DNA of 64,000 nt from JBBCJR01 sp037190805 (lineage in GTDB: Bacteria > Pseudomonadota > Alphaproteobacteria > Sphingomonadales > Sphingomonadaceae). The stretch spans positions 1-64,000 of the forward strand of contig JBBCJR010000015.1 of assembly GCA_037190805.1 (NCBI GenBank), read 5' to 3'. The position numbers and the translations under genes were made by a program. Under the pieces are notes generated by a model. It was given only the letters and a program-made list of their open reading frames with translations, ran no database searches and was not told the DNA's origin. Shown one piece after another: positions 47,645 to 56,109 of this stretch. Position 1 is the stretch's first letter. Each line of letters opens with the position of its first letter.

Positions 47645-48828
47645 GCCGCCTGTTGCCGGTCGAGGAGGCCCGTGACCGCCTGCTGGCGCTGGCCCCCACC
47701 CTGCCGGTCGAAACCGTGCCGCTGCGCGACGCCGCCGGACGATGGGCGGCCCGGCTGGTCGCCGCGACCCGCGACCAGCCCTGGGCCGACCTGTCGGCGA
47801 TGGATGGCTATGCGATCCGCCACGCCGAGCTGCCGGGCCCCTGGCGCGTGACGGGTGAGAGCGCTGCCGGCGCCTCCATGCCTCAGCCATTGGCTCCCGG
47901 CTCCGCGCTGCGCATTTTCACCGGCGCGCCGATGCCCCCGGGCGCCGACTGCGTTCTGGTGCAGGAGGAGGCGGCACGGACCGGCGATACGCTGTCGCTG
48001 GCTGGCGAAGGGCCAGCGCATCCCGGCCGCAATGTCCGCGGGCGGGGATCCGATTTTCTCGCCGATGATCCGCTGATCGCTGCCGGCGAACGACTGACAC
48101 CCGCCCGTCTCGCCCTGGCGGCGGTGGCGGGACATGGCGCACTGGCGGTGAGCGGCCGCGCGCGTGTGGCGCTGCTGTCCACCGGAGACGAATTGCTCCC
48201 CCCCGGCGTGCCCGTGCCACCGGGCCGCCTGCCATCGTCCAACGCCACCATGCTGGCCGCCCTGTTCGGCGCGCTGGGCTGCGCTGTGACCGATCTCGGA
48301 ATCGCTCGCGATGATCTGGACGAGCTTGCGGCGGCGATCGGCAAGGCGGACGATGCCGACCTGCTGATCACCACCGGCGGCGCGTCCGTCGGCGATCATG
48401 ACCTCGTCCGTCCCGCCCTCCTTGCCGCCGGGGCGTCAATCGACTTCTGGAAAGTCGCCCTCAGGCCCGGAAAGCCCCTGATGGCCGGGCGGCGCGGCGA
48501 TCAGATCATCCTTGGCCTTCCCGGCAACCCGGTATCGGCCCTGGTCACCGCGCGGCTGTTCGCGGTTCCGCTCGTCCGCGCAATGATGGGCGATGCCGCA
48601 CCCGTCGACCCGTTTCGCCGGGCAAGCCTTGCCGTCCCGATCGGCGCCGGCGGAGACCGGGACGAATATCTGCGCGGCATCGAGGAGGGCGGCGGCGTCT
48701 GTGCCATCACGGGACAGGACAGCGGTGCCCTCCGCGCGCTGGCCGGCGCCACGCTGTTGATCCGCCGCCCCGCCCATGCCCCGCCCGCCGCGACCGGAGA
48801 TCTGGTGGACACGCTCGACATCGCTTGA
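47641..48828 (+). CDS. moeA: Molybdopterin molybdotransferase MoeA
   Basis: Inserts molybdate into adenylylated molybdopterin, 395 residues. The AMDGYAIRHAEL start of domain 3, STGDELLPPG, ITTGGASVGDHDLVRP and LGLPGNPVSALV are characteristic. GTG 47641 overlaps the moaC stop and gives the standard N-terminus; the frame opens earlier only within trpC/moaC. Its last codons contain the TTGACA that may serve as the lexA -35. Confidence 0.95.
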   Translation: MSRLLPVEEARDRLLALAPTLPVETVPLRDAAGRWAARLVAATRDQPWADLSAMDGYAIRHAELPGPWRVTGESAAGASMPQPLAPGSALRIFTGAPMPPGADCVLVQEEAARTGDTLSLAGEGPAHPGRNVRGRGSDFLADDPLIAAGERLTPARLALAAVAGHGALAVSGRARVALLSTGDELLPPGVPVPPGRLPSSNATMLAALFGALGCAVTDLGIARDDLDELAAAIGKADDADLLITTGGASVGDHDLVRPALLAAGASIDFWKVALRPGKPLMAGRRGDQIILGLPGNPVSALVTARLFAVPLVRAMMGDAAPVDPFRRASLAVPIGAGGDRDEYLRGIEEGGGVCAITGQDSGALRALAGATLLIRRPAHAPPAATGDLVDTLDIA

Positions 48829-48853
48829 CATGTTCGCGCAGGTTTCCTACACG
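48825..48853 (+). promoter_or_regulatory. Predicted lexA promoter
   Basis: A perfect -35 TTGACA (48825-48830) overlaps the moeA stop codon. With 17-base spacing the -10 would be TACACG (48848-48853), a weak hexamer that touches the first base of the LexA box. The arrangement suits repression by LexA at the start site. Prediction only. Confidence 0.45.
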
Positions 48854-48867
48854 TTCCCTATTCGTTC
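48853..48867 (+). promoter_or_regulatory. LexA (SOS) box upstream of lexA
   Basis: GTTC-CCTATTC-GTTC matches the alphaproteobacterial LexA operator exactly and lies 25 bases before the lexA start codon, implying autoregulation. A second imperfect half-site pair (GTTC-N7-TTTC) lies just upstream at 48832. Confidence 0.85.
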
Positions 48868-48892
48868 ATAGCAGTCGAGGGATCGATCGGTC

Positions 48893-49561
48893 ATGCTCAC
48901 GCGCAAGCAACATCAGCTGCTGCTGTTCATCGACCAGCGCCTGCGTGCCACCGGCATCTCACCCTCGTTCGAGGAAATGAAGGAGGCGCTCGACCTCAAG
49001 TCGAAGTCGGGTGTTCATCGCCTCATCGGCGCGCTCGAGGAACGTCAGTTCATCCGCCGCCTGCCGAACCGTGCTCGGGCGCTCGAGGTGCTGCGGGTGC
49101 CCGATGCCGGCGTCACCATGCCGACACCCGCCCAGGCAGCGCCTCCTGCCGCCGTGACGCGGCCTGCCCCGGCCAATGACGACATCATCGAATTGCCGCT
49201 GCACGGCCGCATCGCCGCCGGCCAGCCGATCGAGGCGCTGGAAGGGCAGAACACACTTGCCGTTCCCGCTGCGCTCCTCGGCAGTGGCGAACATTATGCA
49301 CTGGAAGTTTCAGGGGATTCGATGGTCGAGGCGGGGATATTGGATGGCGATTACGCCCTCGTCCGCCGCTGCGAAACGGCGCACGATGGCGACATCGTGG
49401 TCGCCCTCATCGACGATAGTGAAGCGACGCTGAAATATTTCCGCCGCGAGGGCTCGATGATCCGTCTCGATCCCGCGAACCGCGCCTATGATGCGCAGCG
49501 CTATGCCCCCGCCCGCGTCCGGGTTCAGGGTCGGCTATCTGGACTGTTGCGCCGCTATTGA
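48893..49561 (+). CDS. lexA: SOS repressor LexA
   Basis: Represses the DNA-damage regulon until RecA filaments trigger self-cleavage. 222 residues. The N-terminal winged helix-turn-helix (about 1-65; SFEEMKEALDLKSKSGVHRL) is joined by an Ala/Pro-rich linker to the S24 peptidase domain. The cleavage bond is Ala109-Gly110 (GRIAAGQP), with catalytic Ser143 (SGDSMVEAG) and Lys181 (ATLKYF). A LexA box precedes it. It lies after moeA on the same strand and converges with comEC. Confidence 0.98.
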   Translation: MLTRKQHQLLLFIDQRLRATGISPSFEEMKEALDLKSKSGVHRLIGALEERQFIRRLPNRARALEVLRVPDAGVTMPTPAQAAPPAAVTRPAPANDDIIELPLHGRIAAGQPIEALEGQNTLAVPAALLGSGEHYALEVSGDSMVEAGILDGDYALVRRCETAHDGDIVVALIDDSEATLKYFRREGSMIRLDPANRAYDAQRYAPARVRVQGRLSGLLRRY

Positions 49562-49656
49562 TCCTCACCTGAGCCCGACGCGACGTGCAAACTAGGCCGT
49601 TTGCGATGGGTTGGGAAGCATCCACCGTCGGCCGCGACCATCCATCGGATCCGCGA

Positions 49657-49685
49657 TCGCCCGGTAACAAGCGGCCATCGGGCGA
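49657..49685. terminator. Weak hairpin between lexA and comEC
   Basis: TCGCCCG and CGGGCGA form a seven-base-pair stem with a 15-base loop in the 176-base gap between convergent genes. It has no T-run. Nothing else is recognisable in this gap. Confidence 0.25.
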
Positions 49686-49737
49686 AGCAGGTGGTTGAGA
49701 CTGCATGCCCGCGCTCACTCGCCCCTTTCTTATCTGT

Positions 49738-51882
49738 TCATGGTGATGGCTGCCTGATCGCCCAGGGGCGAAGGCCATTGCGCACGGCCACGCTATCGAC
49801 GCCGGGCGGCGCGAGGCGGATGGCGACGGCCCCGGTTTTGGCCAGCGCCGGGCGGTCGAGCTTCAGCCAGCGCGGAGTACACCATGCCGGCAAGCGCCGA
49901 TCGCTGATCATGATGTCGGCTTCACGGCAGACGGGCTCGAACAATGGCCGATCGATGAAATAGGGCGTCCGGGTCGCCGCGATCCGCCAACGCCGCCCCT
50001 CGGCCAGAATCGTGACCACACACAGGTCGGGACTGCAGCGCGCACCGGGCGCATTGTCCAGGGCGCGGACATAGCGGCTACCGGCCGCGTCCCCCAGCAT
50101 GTCGCGGGTGAAATCCCCCGCGCGGACGCGGAGCAGACCCAGCCGCCCGGCCGCATCCCGAACCCCGACATGACGACCGTCGCCCGTCACCAGCAGGTCG
50201 GGCGGCCGATGCGTCAATGCCTGAGCCGCGCCGCTCGCAAGCATGATCAGCCCCAGCCAACGCAGCCGCCCCGTCCACAGGGCCAGCCACAGTCCCCCGG
50301 CGACCATGGTGCCGAACGCCGTCATCGGCATCGTCGGCAGCAGGGCGGTGGCGGCGGGCCAGCCGGCGACCGTGGTGGCGAGCGCGATCAAGACCGCGAT
50401 CGCTTTATGCAGCAGCCACCACAAGGGCGTACCAAGGCCGACGATATCCGCGACCAATGCCAACGCCTCCAGCGGCATGATGACGAATGTCGTCAGCGGA
50501 ATCGCAACGATGTTGGCCAGCGCGCCATAGACGCCCGTCCGATTGAAATGGAACAGCGCGATCGGCGTCAGCGCCGCCTCGACCGCCAGACCGGTGACCA
50601 GAAGCACGGCAATGCCGCGCAGCGCTCCTTCCCACCAGGGCGCGTCGCGCGGCGCGAAGAGCGGCTTGAGGCGCGGGCTTTCATAAAGACAGATGATCGC
50701 CACCACTGCGGCAAAGGACAGCTGGAAACTGGGGCCGATCAGCGCCTCCGGCCGCACCAGCAGGATCAGGAACGCGCCGATCGCCACCGTCCTCAGCGAG
50801 ATCGCCTCGCGCCCCAGGGCAAGCCCGGCCAGAACCACCAGTGCGGCGATGCATGACCGGACGGTCGGCACTTCGGACCCGGCAAGCAGGGTGTAGCCGA
50901 TACCGACTGCCGCCCCTACCCCGGCGGCGATCAGGGTCAGCGGCCAATGCAGCGCCAGCCAGGGGCTGAGCGCCAACAGCCGCCGGGTCGCGAGCATCGC
51001 AAAGCCGATGACGGCCGCGACATGCAGGCCCGATATGGACAGCAGATGGGCCAGGCCGGTGTCCCTGAGCGGCTGGGCGACCGATTCGGGCACACCGCTC
51101 TGGTCGCCGGTCAGCAACGCCGCGGCGATCCCGCCCTCGCCACCGCCAACAGCCGTCGTGACATGGCGGGTCAGCCGGTCGCGCAAGCGCGCGAGTGCCA
51201 GTCGCCAGCCATCCTCGGCAGCCGGAACGATCAGCGTCACAGGCCCGATGGCCCGTCCGCTGGCGCCAAGACCCATGAACCAGGCCCGGCGCTGGAAATC
51301 ATAGCCGCCCGGCGCAACCGGCGGCGGCGGCGGCATAAGTCGCGCCCGCATAGCGATTCGGGCACCAGGGACGACACCCTCGGGCAGCGCGCTGACCACG
51401 GAGATCCGCACGGTGGGAGGCACACCGGCAGGGCCGGAGTCGGCCAGCGTCAGACGCACGGCATCCCGCTCGGCCAATCGTTCGACACGGATTACCCGCC
51501 CCTCGATCACCGCCACCACCGGGCGGTCGAGGCGGGGCGCCGCAACCCGCTCCGCCCGTGACCAGGCAAGACCCAGACCGAGCGCCATCAACAGCCCAAG
51601 AACGATCAAACAACGCCCGAGCCGACCGCGCAACGCCACGCCCGCGCAGGCCAGCGCCAGCATCCCGAACAGGGCGCCGCGCCATGATCCGGGCGTCGGC
51701 AGCGTGAACCATGCCGCGATGCCCGCCCCCAGCGCCACCGGCAACCACAGCGGCAGGCGGTCCCGCTGACTGTCCAGCCATTGCTCGACGGCATCGCACA
51801 GTCTGGCCGGAGCGGTCGAAAACCGTGCCGTGACAGCCTCCTGACAGCCCGTTTGAACCCCCTGTGGCGCTATGCTAGACAC
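49738..51882 (-). CDS. comEC: ComEC/Rec2 family DNA-uptake channel protein
   Basis: Inner-membrane protein of about 714 residues with the competence core that passes single-stranded DNA during transformation. An N-terminal soluble region (about 100-230) precedes many transmembrane helices, including LTGDQSGVPESVAQPLRDTGLAHLLSISGLH, the ComEC signature. The C-terminal metallo-beta-lactamase-like part is short and lacks clear metal motifs. The start is placed at GTG 51882, six bases after GGAGG; an ATG at 51948 is in frame but overlaps gltX. Whether this strain is naturally competent cannot be told from one gene. Confidence 0.9.
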   Translation of the reverse strand: MSSIAPQGVQTGCQEAVTARFSTAPARLCDAVEQWLDSQRDRLPLWLPVALGAGIAAWFTLPTPGSWRGALFGMLALACAGVALRGRLGRCLIVLGLLMALGLGLAWSRAERVAAPRLDRPVVAVIEGRVIRVERLAERDAVRLTLADSGPAGVPPTVRISVVSALPEGVVPGARIAMRARLMPPPPPVAPGGYDFQRRAWFMGLGASGRAIGPVTLIVPAAEDGWRLALARLRDRLTRHVTTAVGGGEGGIAAALLTGDQSGVPESVAQPLRDTGLAHLLSISGLHVAAVIGFAMLATRRLLALSPWLALHWPLTLIAAGVGAAVGIGYTLLAGSEVPTVRSCIAALVVLAGLALGREAISLRTVAIGAFLILLVRPEALIGPSFQLSFAAVVAIICLYESPRLKPLFAPRDAPWWEGALRGIAVLLVTGLAVEAALTPIALFHFNRTGVYGALANIVAIPLTTFVIMPLEALALVADIVGLGTPLWWLLHKAIAVLIALATTVAGWPAATALLPTMPMTAFGTMVAGGLWLALWTGRLRWLGLIMLASGAAQALTHRPPDLLVTGDGRHVGVRDAAGRLGLLRVRAGDFTRDMLGDAAGSRYVRALDNAPGARCSPDLCVVTILAEGRRWRIAATRTPYFIDRPLFEPVCREADIMISDRRLPAWCTPRWLKLDRPALAKTGAVAIRLAPPGVDSVAVRNGLRPWAIRQPSP

Positions 51883-51928
51883 CCGCCGCCTCCGCGCCTC
51901 GTCGCGAAGATTTTGGGAGTTTCCGCGT

Positions 51929-53401
51929 TTGGGCGCAAGCAATGACATCCGGACGGATCAGGGTCAGGTCGTTACCCGGTTCGCCCCATCACCGACCGGA
52001 TTCCTCCATATCGGCGGCGCTCGCACCGCGTTGTTCAACTATCTTTTCGCCCGCCACCACGGTGGCAGGTTCCTGCTGAGGATCGAGGACACCGATCGCG
52101 CCCGCTCGACCGATGCGGCGATCGCGGCGATTCTGGACGGGCTGCGCTGGCTGGACCTCGATTGGGACGAGCCCGAAGTTTATCAGGTCACGCGCGCCGA
52201 CCGACACGCCGAGGTGGCGCGCCAGCTCCTCGCCTCGGGCGGCGCCTATCGCTGCTATGCGAGCGCCGAGGAACTTGAGGCGATGCGCGAAGAGCAGCGG
52301 GCCAAGAAGCTGCCGCTGCGTTACGATGGCCGCTGGCGGGACCGCGATTCGTCGGAGGCGCCAGCGGGCGCGCCCTATGTCATCCGCCTGAAGGCACCGC
52401 GCGACGGGTCGGCGACGATCAAGGATCGGGTCCAGGGCTCGATCACGGTTCAGAATGCGGAGCTGGACGACATGGTCCTGCTGCGTTCGGACGGCACACC
52501 GACCTACATGCTGGCGGTCGTGGTCGACGATCATGACATGGGCATCACCCACGTCATTCGGGGCGATGACCACATCAACAACGCGTTCCGCCAGCTGGCG
52601 CTGATCCGCGCGCTGGCCTGGCAAGAGCCGGTCTATGCCCATATTCCGCTGATCCATGGCGCGGACGGGGCCAAGCTGTCGAAGCGCCACGGCGCGCTGG
52701 GCGTCGATGCCTATCGCGACGAGCTCGGCATGCTGCCCGAGGCCGTGGAGAATTACCTCCTTCGCCTCGGCTGGGGTCATGGCGATGTCGAGTTCATCGA
52801 CCGTCCGGAAGCGGTCAAGCTGTTTGATCTGGCTGGTGTCGGCCGGGCGCCGGCGCGTTTCGATCAGAAGAAGCTGGAAAGCGTCAACGCCCATTATCTC
52901 CGGCTCGCCGATGACGAGCGGCTGGCCCATCTGGCAACACCGCGCATTGCCGCCGCCATCGGTCGCCAGCCCACCACAGCCGAGTTAACTTTGCTGCGTG
53001 GCATCATGAAAGAGCTGAAGCCAAGAGCTAAAACTCTCAACGACTTAGCGGACAGTGCGCTGTTTTTATTTCGCACTCGCCCGCTTTCGCTCGACGAGCG
53101 TGCCGAGCAATTGCTAGAAGGTGACGGGCGCCGTCTCCTCAGCGAGGCGCGCGCCGCGATCGGCGACGTCGCCGAATGGACCGCGGAGGCGCTGGAAGGC
53201 GCCGTGCGCGGCGTAGCGGATCGCGAGGCCGTTGGCTTGGGCAAGATCGCCCAACCGCTGCGCGCCGCACTCACCGGGCAGACCACCTCGCCTGGTATCT
53301 TCGACGTCCTCGTCACGCTTGGCCGAGACGAGGGTTTGGGACGAATGGATGATCAGCTGCGGCCGCAGAAGGCCCCGCCTGGCGCCGAAGCAGGGGAATG
53401 A
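51929..53401 (+). CDS. gltX: Glutamyl-tRNA synthetase
   Basis: Class I synthetase of about 490 residues. HIGH-type PSPTGFLHIGGARTALFN and KMSKS-type AKLSKRHGA are present, with the long C-terminal anticodon domain. The start is uncertain: TTG 51929, nine bases after GGGAG, gives about 15 residues before VVTRFAPSPTG; ATG 51872 would overlap comEC's start. A patch around 52980-53100 uses AT-rich codons, including three TTA leucines, unlike the rest of the gene. Its stop overlaps ATG 53398 ahead of gltA. Confidence 0.93.
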   Translation: MGASNDIRTDQGQVVTRFAPSPTGFLHIGGARTALFNYLFARHHGGRFLLRIEDTDRARSTDAAIAAILDGLRWLDLDWDEPEVYQVTRADRHAEVARQLLASGGAYRCYASAEELEAMREEQRAKKLPLRYDGRWRDRDSSEAPAGAPYVIRLKAPRDGSATIKDRVQGSITVQNAELDDMVLLRSDGTPTYMLAVVVDDHDMGITHVIRGDDHINNAFRQLALIRALAWQEPVYAHIPLIHGADGAKLSKRHGALGVDAYRDELGMLPEAVENYLLRLGWGHGDVEFIDRPEAVKLFDLAGVGRAPARFDQKKLESVNAHYLRLADDERLAHLATPRIAAAIGRQPTTAELTLLRGIMKELKPRAKTLNDLADSALFLFRTRPLSLDERAEQLLEGDGRRLLSEARAAIGDVAEWTAEALEGAVRGVADREAVGLGKIAQPLRAALTGQTTSPGIFDVLVTLGRDEGLGRMDDQLRPQKAPPGAEAGE

Positions 53402-53406
53402 CATCA

Positions 53407-54693
53407 ATGGCCGACAATACCGCGAAACTGACCCTTGGCGACAAGGACCTCCAATACCCGGTTATGTCGGGAACCGTCGGCCCCGATGTCATAGATATAC
53501 GCAAACTCTACGCCCAGACCGGTGACTTCACCTACGATCCGGGGTTTACGTCGACCGCCAGTTGCGCCTCCGCGATCACCTATATCGACGGCGATCAGGG
53601 TGTCCTTCTCCATCGCGGCTATCCAATCGACCAGCTGGCCGAACAGTCGAGCTTCATGGAGGTCGCTTATCTGCTGCTGCGCGGCAATCTGCCCAGCGCC
53701 GAGGAGATGACCACATTCGAACGGACGATCACCCGGCACACGATGGTCCACGAACAGCTGGCGCAATTCTATCGTGGTTTTCGTCGCGACGCGCACCCCA
53801 TGGCCATCATGTGCGGGGTCGTCGGCGCGCTGAGCGCCTTCTATCACGACTCGACCGATATCACCGATCCCCAGCAGCGGATGATCGCCAGCCACCGGCT
53901 GATCGCGAAGATGCCGACGATCGCGGCGATGGCCTATAAATATTCGGCCGGGCAGCCCTTCGTCTATCCGCGCAACGACCTCAGCTATACGGGCAATTTC
54001 CTGCGCATGACCTTTTCGGTCCCGGCCGAGGAATATGAGATCGATCCCGTCGTCGAGCAGGCGATGGACCGCATCTTCATCCTCCATGCCGACCATGAAC
54101 AGAATGCGTCGACGTCCACCGTGCGTTTGGCCGGGTCGTCGGGCGCCAATCCCTTTGCCTGCATCGCGGCGGGCATCGCCTGCCTGTGGGGTCCGGCGCA
54201 TGGCGGCGCGAACGAGGCGGCGCTCAACATGCTGCACGAGATCGGCACGCCCGACCGCATCCCGGAATATATCGCCCGCGCCAAGAACAAGGACGATCCG
54301 TTCCGCCTGATGGGCTTTGGCCACCGGGTGTACAAGAACTACGATCCGCGCGCGAAGGTGATGCAGCAGACGGCGGCCGAGGTGTTGAAGAAGCTGGGCG
54401 TCACCGATCCCGTGTTCGACGTCGCCCGCGAGCTGGAGCAGATCGCGCTCAAGGACCAGTATTTCGTCGACAAGAAGCTGTATCCGAACGTCGATTTCTA
54501 TTCCGGCATCATCCTGTCAGCGATCGGTTTCCCGACGACGATGTTCACGGTGCTGTTCGCCCTCGCCCGCACCGTCGGCTGGGTTGCGCAGTGGAACGAA
54601 ATGATTTCTGACCCCGAGCAGAAGATCGGCCGGCCGCGCCAGCTCTATATCGGGGCCGATCAGCGCGATTATGTCTCGATCGACAAGCGCTAA
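53407..54693 (+). CDS. gltA: Citrate synthase
   Basis: Entry enzyme of the TCA cycle, condensing acetyl-CoA with oxaloacetate. 428 residues, a type II (Gram-negative) form with an N-terminal beta domain (KLTLGDKDLQYPVMSGTVGPD). Catalytic histidines lie in HADHEQNASTSTVR and GPAHGGANEAAL, and the FGHRVYKNYDPRAK signature is present. ATG 53407 has AGGGGA about ten bases upstream; ATG 53398 overlaps the gltX stop and is the alternative. It ends facing the kinase-like gene. Confidence 0.97.
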   Translation: MADNTAKLTLGDKDLQYPVMSGTVGPDVIDIRKLYAQTGDFTYDPGFTSTASCASAITYIDGDQGVLLHRGYPIDQLAEQSSFMEVAYLLLRGNLPSAEEMTTFERTITRHTMVHEQLAQFYRGFRRDAHPMAIMCGVVGALSAFYHDSTDITDPQQRMIASHRLIAKMPTIAAMAYKYSAGQPFVYPRNDLSYTGNFLRMTFSVPAEEYEIDPVVEQAMDRIFILHADHEQNASTSTVRLAGSSGANPFACIAAGIACLWGPAHGGANEAALNMLHEIGTPDRIPEYIARAKNKDDPFRLMGFGHRVYKNYDPRAKVMQQTAAEVLKKLGVTDPVFDVARELEQIALKDQYFVDKKLYPNVDFYSGIILSAIGFPTTMFTVLFALARTVGWVAQWNEMISDPEQKIGRPRQLYIGADQRDYVSIDKR

Positions 54694-54711
54694 CGGGTCA
54701 TGGGCCTGACC

Positions 54712-54739
54712 GTGGCGCCGGCGACCGGCGTCACGCCAC
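54712..54739. terminator. Compound hairpin between gltA and the kinase-like gene
   Basis: Outer arms GTGGC/GCCAC enclose an inner GCCGG-CGA-CCGGC stem with a five-base bulge. It sits at the junction of two convergent genes and overlaps the last codons of the minus-strand gene. There is no T-run, so intrinsic termination is plausible but not certain. Confidence 0.45.
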
Positions 54740-56107
54740 CGGCAGGCTGAGCAGGAATCTCGCCCCGCCGCCGGGGGCGGCGTCGACCCTGAGGTCGCCC
54801 GCCATGGCCCGCGCCATGCCCCGGGCGATGTAGAGGCCAAGGCCGACCCCCTCCCCCCCGGCGCCCAACCGCTCGAACTTCTCGAACACACGGGTCCGGT
54901 TGGCTTCGGCGATGCCGGGCCCCTCATCCTCCACGGCAACGCCGCGCGCGGACAGGCCCGCGGCATCGGCGCGGATCCTGACCGTGCTGCCCCCCGGCGA
55001 GAATTTGACGGCATTGCCGATCAGGTTGACCAGAATCTGAAGCACATGGTTCCGATCGCCAAAGATTTGCCCGAACGCTGGCGCGGGATCGACATCGAGG
55101 ACAATCGCCTTGCGTCCCGCCTGCAGCTCAAGCAGCGCTACAGCGCTGTGGACCACAGCGTCCAGATCGACGGGTCCGAATTCCACCGCCAGCGAACCGC
55201 TTTCGATCGTATCCGCCTCCGTCATGTCGGTGACCAAGCCAGACAACATGCGGCCGGCATCAGCGATATGGGCAGCATAGTCGGCATAGACACGCCGCAG
55301 GGGGCCAAAGCGTTGAGCCTCCATCGCCTCGGCCGCCTCGACGATCGCCGCGATCGGCCCGCCCAAAGTCTGCGCCAGGCCGGCGGAGGATAGGCCGGGC
55401 GAAAACCCGTCCGCCACATGCGGGTCGTCAACGGCAACCACATCCGGAACGGCGGCGACGTCCGCCGGAATCGCCACGGCGGTTCCCCGTAAACCCAGAA
55501 CCTCTCCATCCCCTCCCGTAACCAGCGCCGCGGACAGCAGGAAACGGCCTTGTTCGGGATGGCTGTCGATCTCCGCGATCTGGGCTTCCAGGGGTCGGCC
55601 CAGACGCAGCGCCTCGACGAGCGGCGCCCGGCCGCCCGGCGCCACCAGCATCAATAGGCGGGTAATCGGCTGCCCGATCATCAACTCGATCGGCACGCCG
55701 AACAGCCCAACGGCGCTTTCGGACATGGCGGTGACGTGAAGCGAGGCGTCCACCTCCCACAGCCAATCGGCACTGACCCGCGTAAAGTCGCGCTCACTGA
55801 GCGGCTGCAACGGGATATCCGTGGCGAGACCCGGATCACAGGCGACGAGGTCGATGCGGATTGCCGCCTCGCCAGGCACCAGCCGTGCCCAATACCGGCG
55901 TATGCGCTCATCGAACGCGATCGCCTGCAGGGCGACGACAGGAGTCCCTGTCGCCACGGCCCGTTGCACCAGCCCGGCCAACCCCGCGACCAGCAACCGG
56001 TCGCCACCGCCCGCTCGGCGGTTGATCTCATTCAATATCGGGTCCGCGTCGATCAGCCGGCCATCGCTGTCGATGACCGCATGGAGGCGCAATGGCAGAT
56101 CGGACAT
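54731..56107 (-). CDS. PAS-containing sensor histidine kinase-like protein lacking the phospho-His
   Basis: Cytoplasmic protein of 458 residues with no transmembrane helix. A PAS-like sensor (about 105-225, with SADWLWEVDASLHVTAMS) is followed by a HisKA-like helical hairpin and a complete HATPase domain (N-box NLIGNAVKFS, VEDEGPGIAE, GVGLGLYIARG). The H-box reads LAQTLGGPIAAIV, so Gln246 replaces the phosphoacceptor His of the usual LAHELRTP. Autophosphorylation at that site is therefore not expected; it may act as an ATP-dependent switch or phosphatase. It starts two bases after the DUF2336-like gene, so the pair is co-expressed. Confidence 0.85.
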   Translation of the reverse strand: MSDLPLRLHAVIDSDGRLIDADPILNEINRRAGGGDRLLVAGLAGLVQRAVATGTPVVALQAIAFDERIRRYWARLVPGEAAIRIDLVACDPGLATDIPLQPLSERDFTRVSADWLWEVDASLHVTAMSESAVGLFGVPIELMIGQPITRLLMLVAPGGRAPLVEALRLGRPLEAQIAEIDSHPEQGRFLLSAALVTGGDGEVLGLRGTAVAIPADVAAVPDVVAVDDPHVADGFSPGLSSAGLAQTLGGPIAAIVEAAEAMEAQRFGPLRRVYADYAAHIADAGRMLSGLVTDMTEADTIESGSLAVEFGPVDLDAVVHSAVALLELQAGRKAIVLDVDPAPAFGQIFGDRNHVLQILVNLIGNAVKFSPGGSTVRIRADAAGLSARGVAVEDEGPGIAEANRTRVFEKFERLGAGGEGVGLGLYIARGMARAMAGDLRVDAAPGGGARFLLSLPVA

Positions 56108-56109
56108 GA

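Noticed and set aside
51310..51340. GGC repeat tract in comEC, possible phase-variable repeat
   Set aside because: It is a short, in-frame proline-codon run, too short and imperfect to suggest slippage control.
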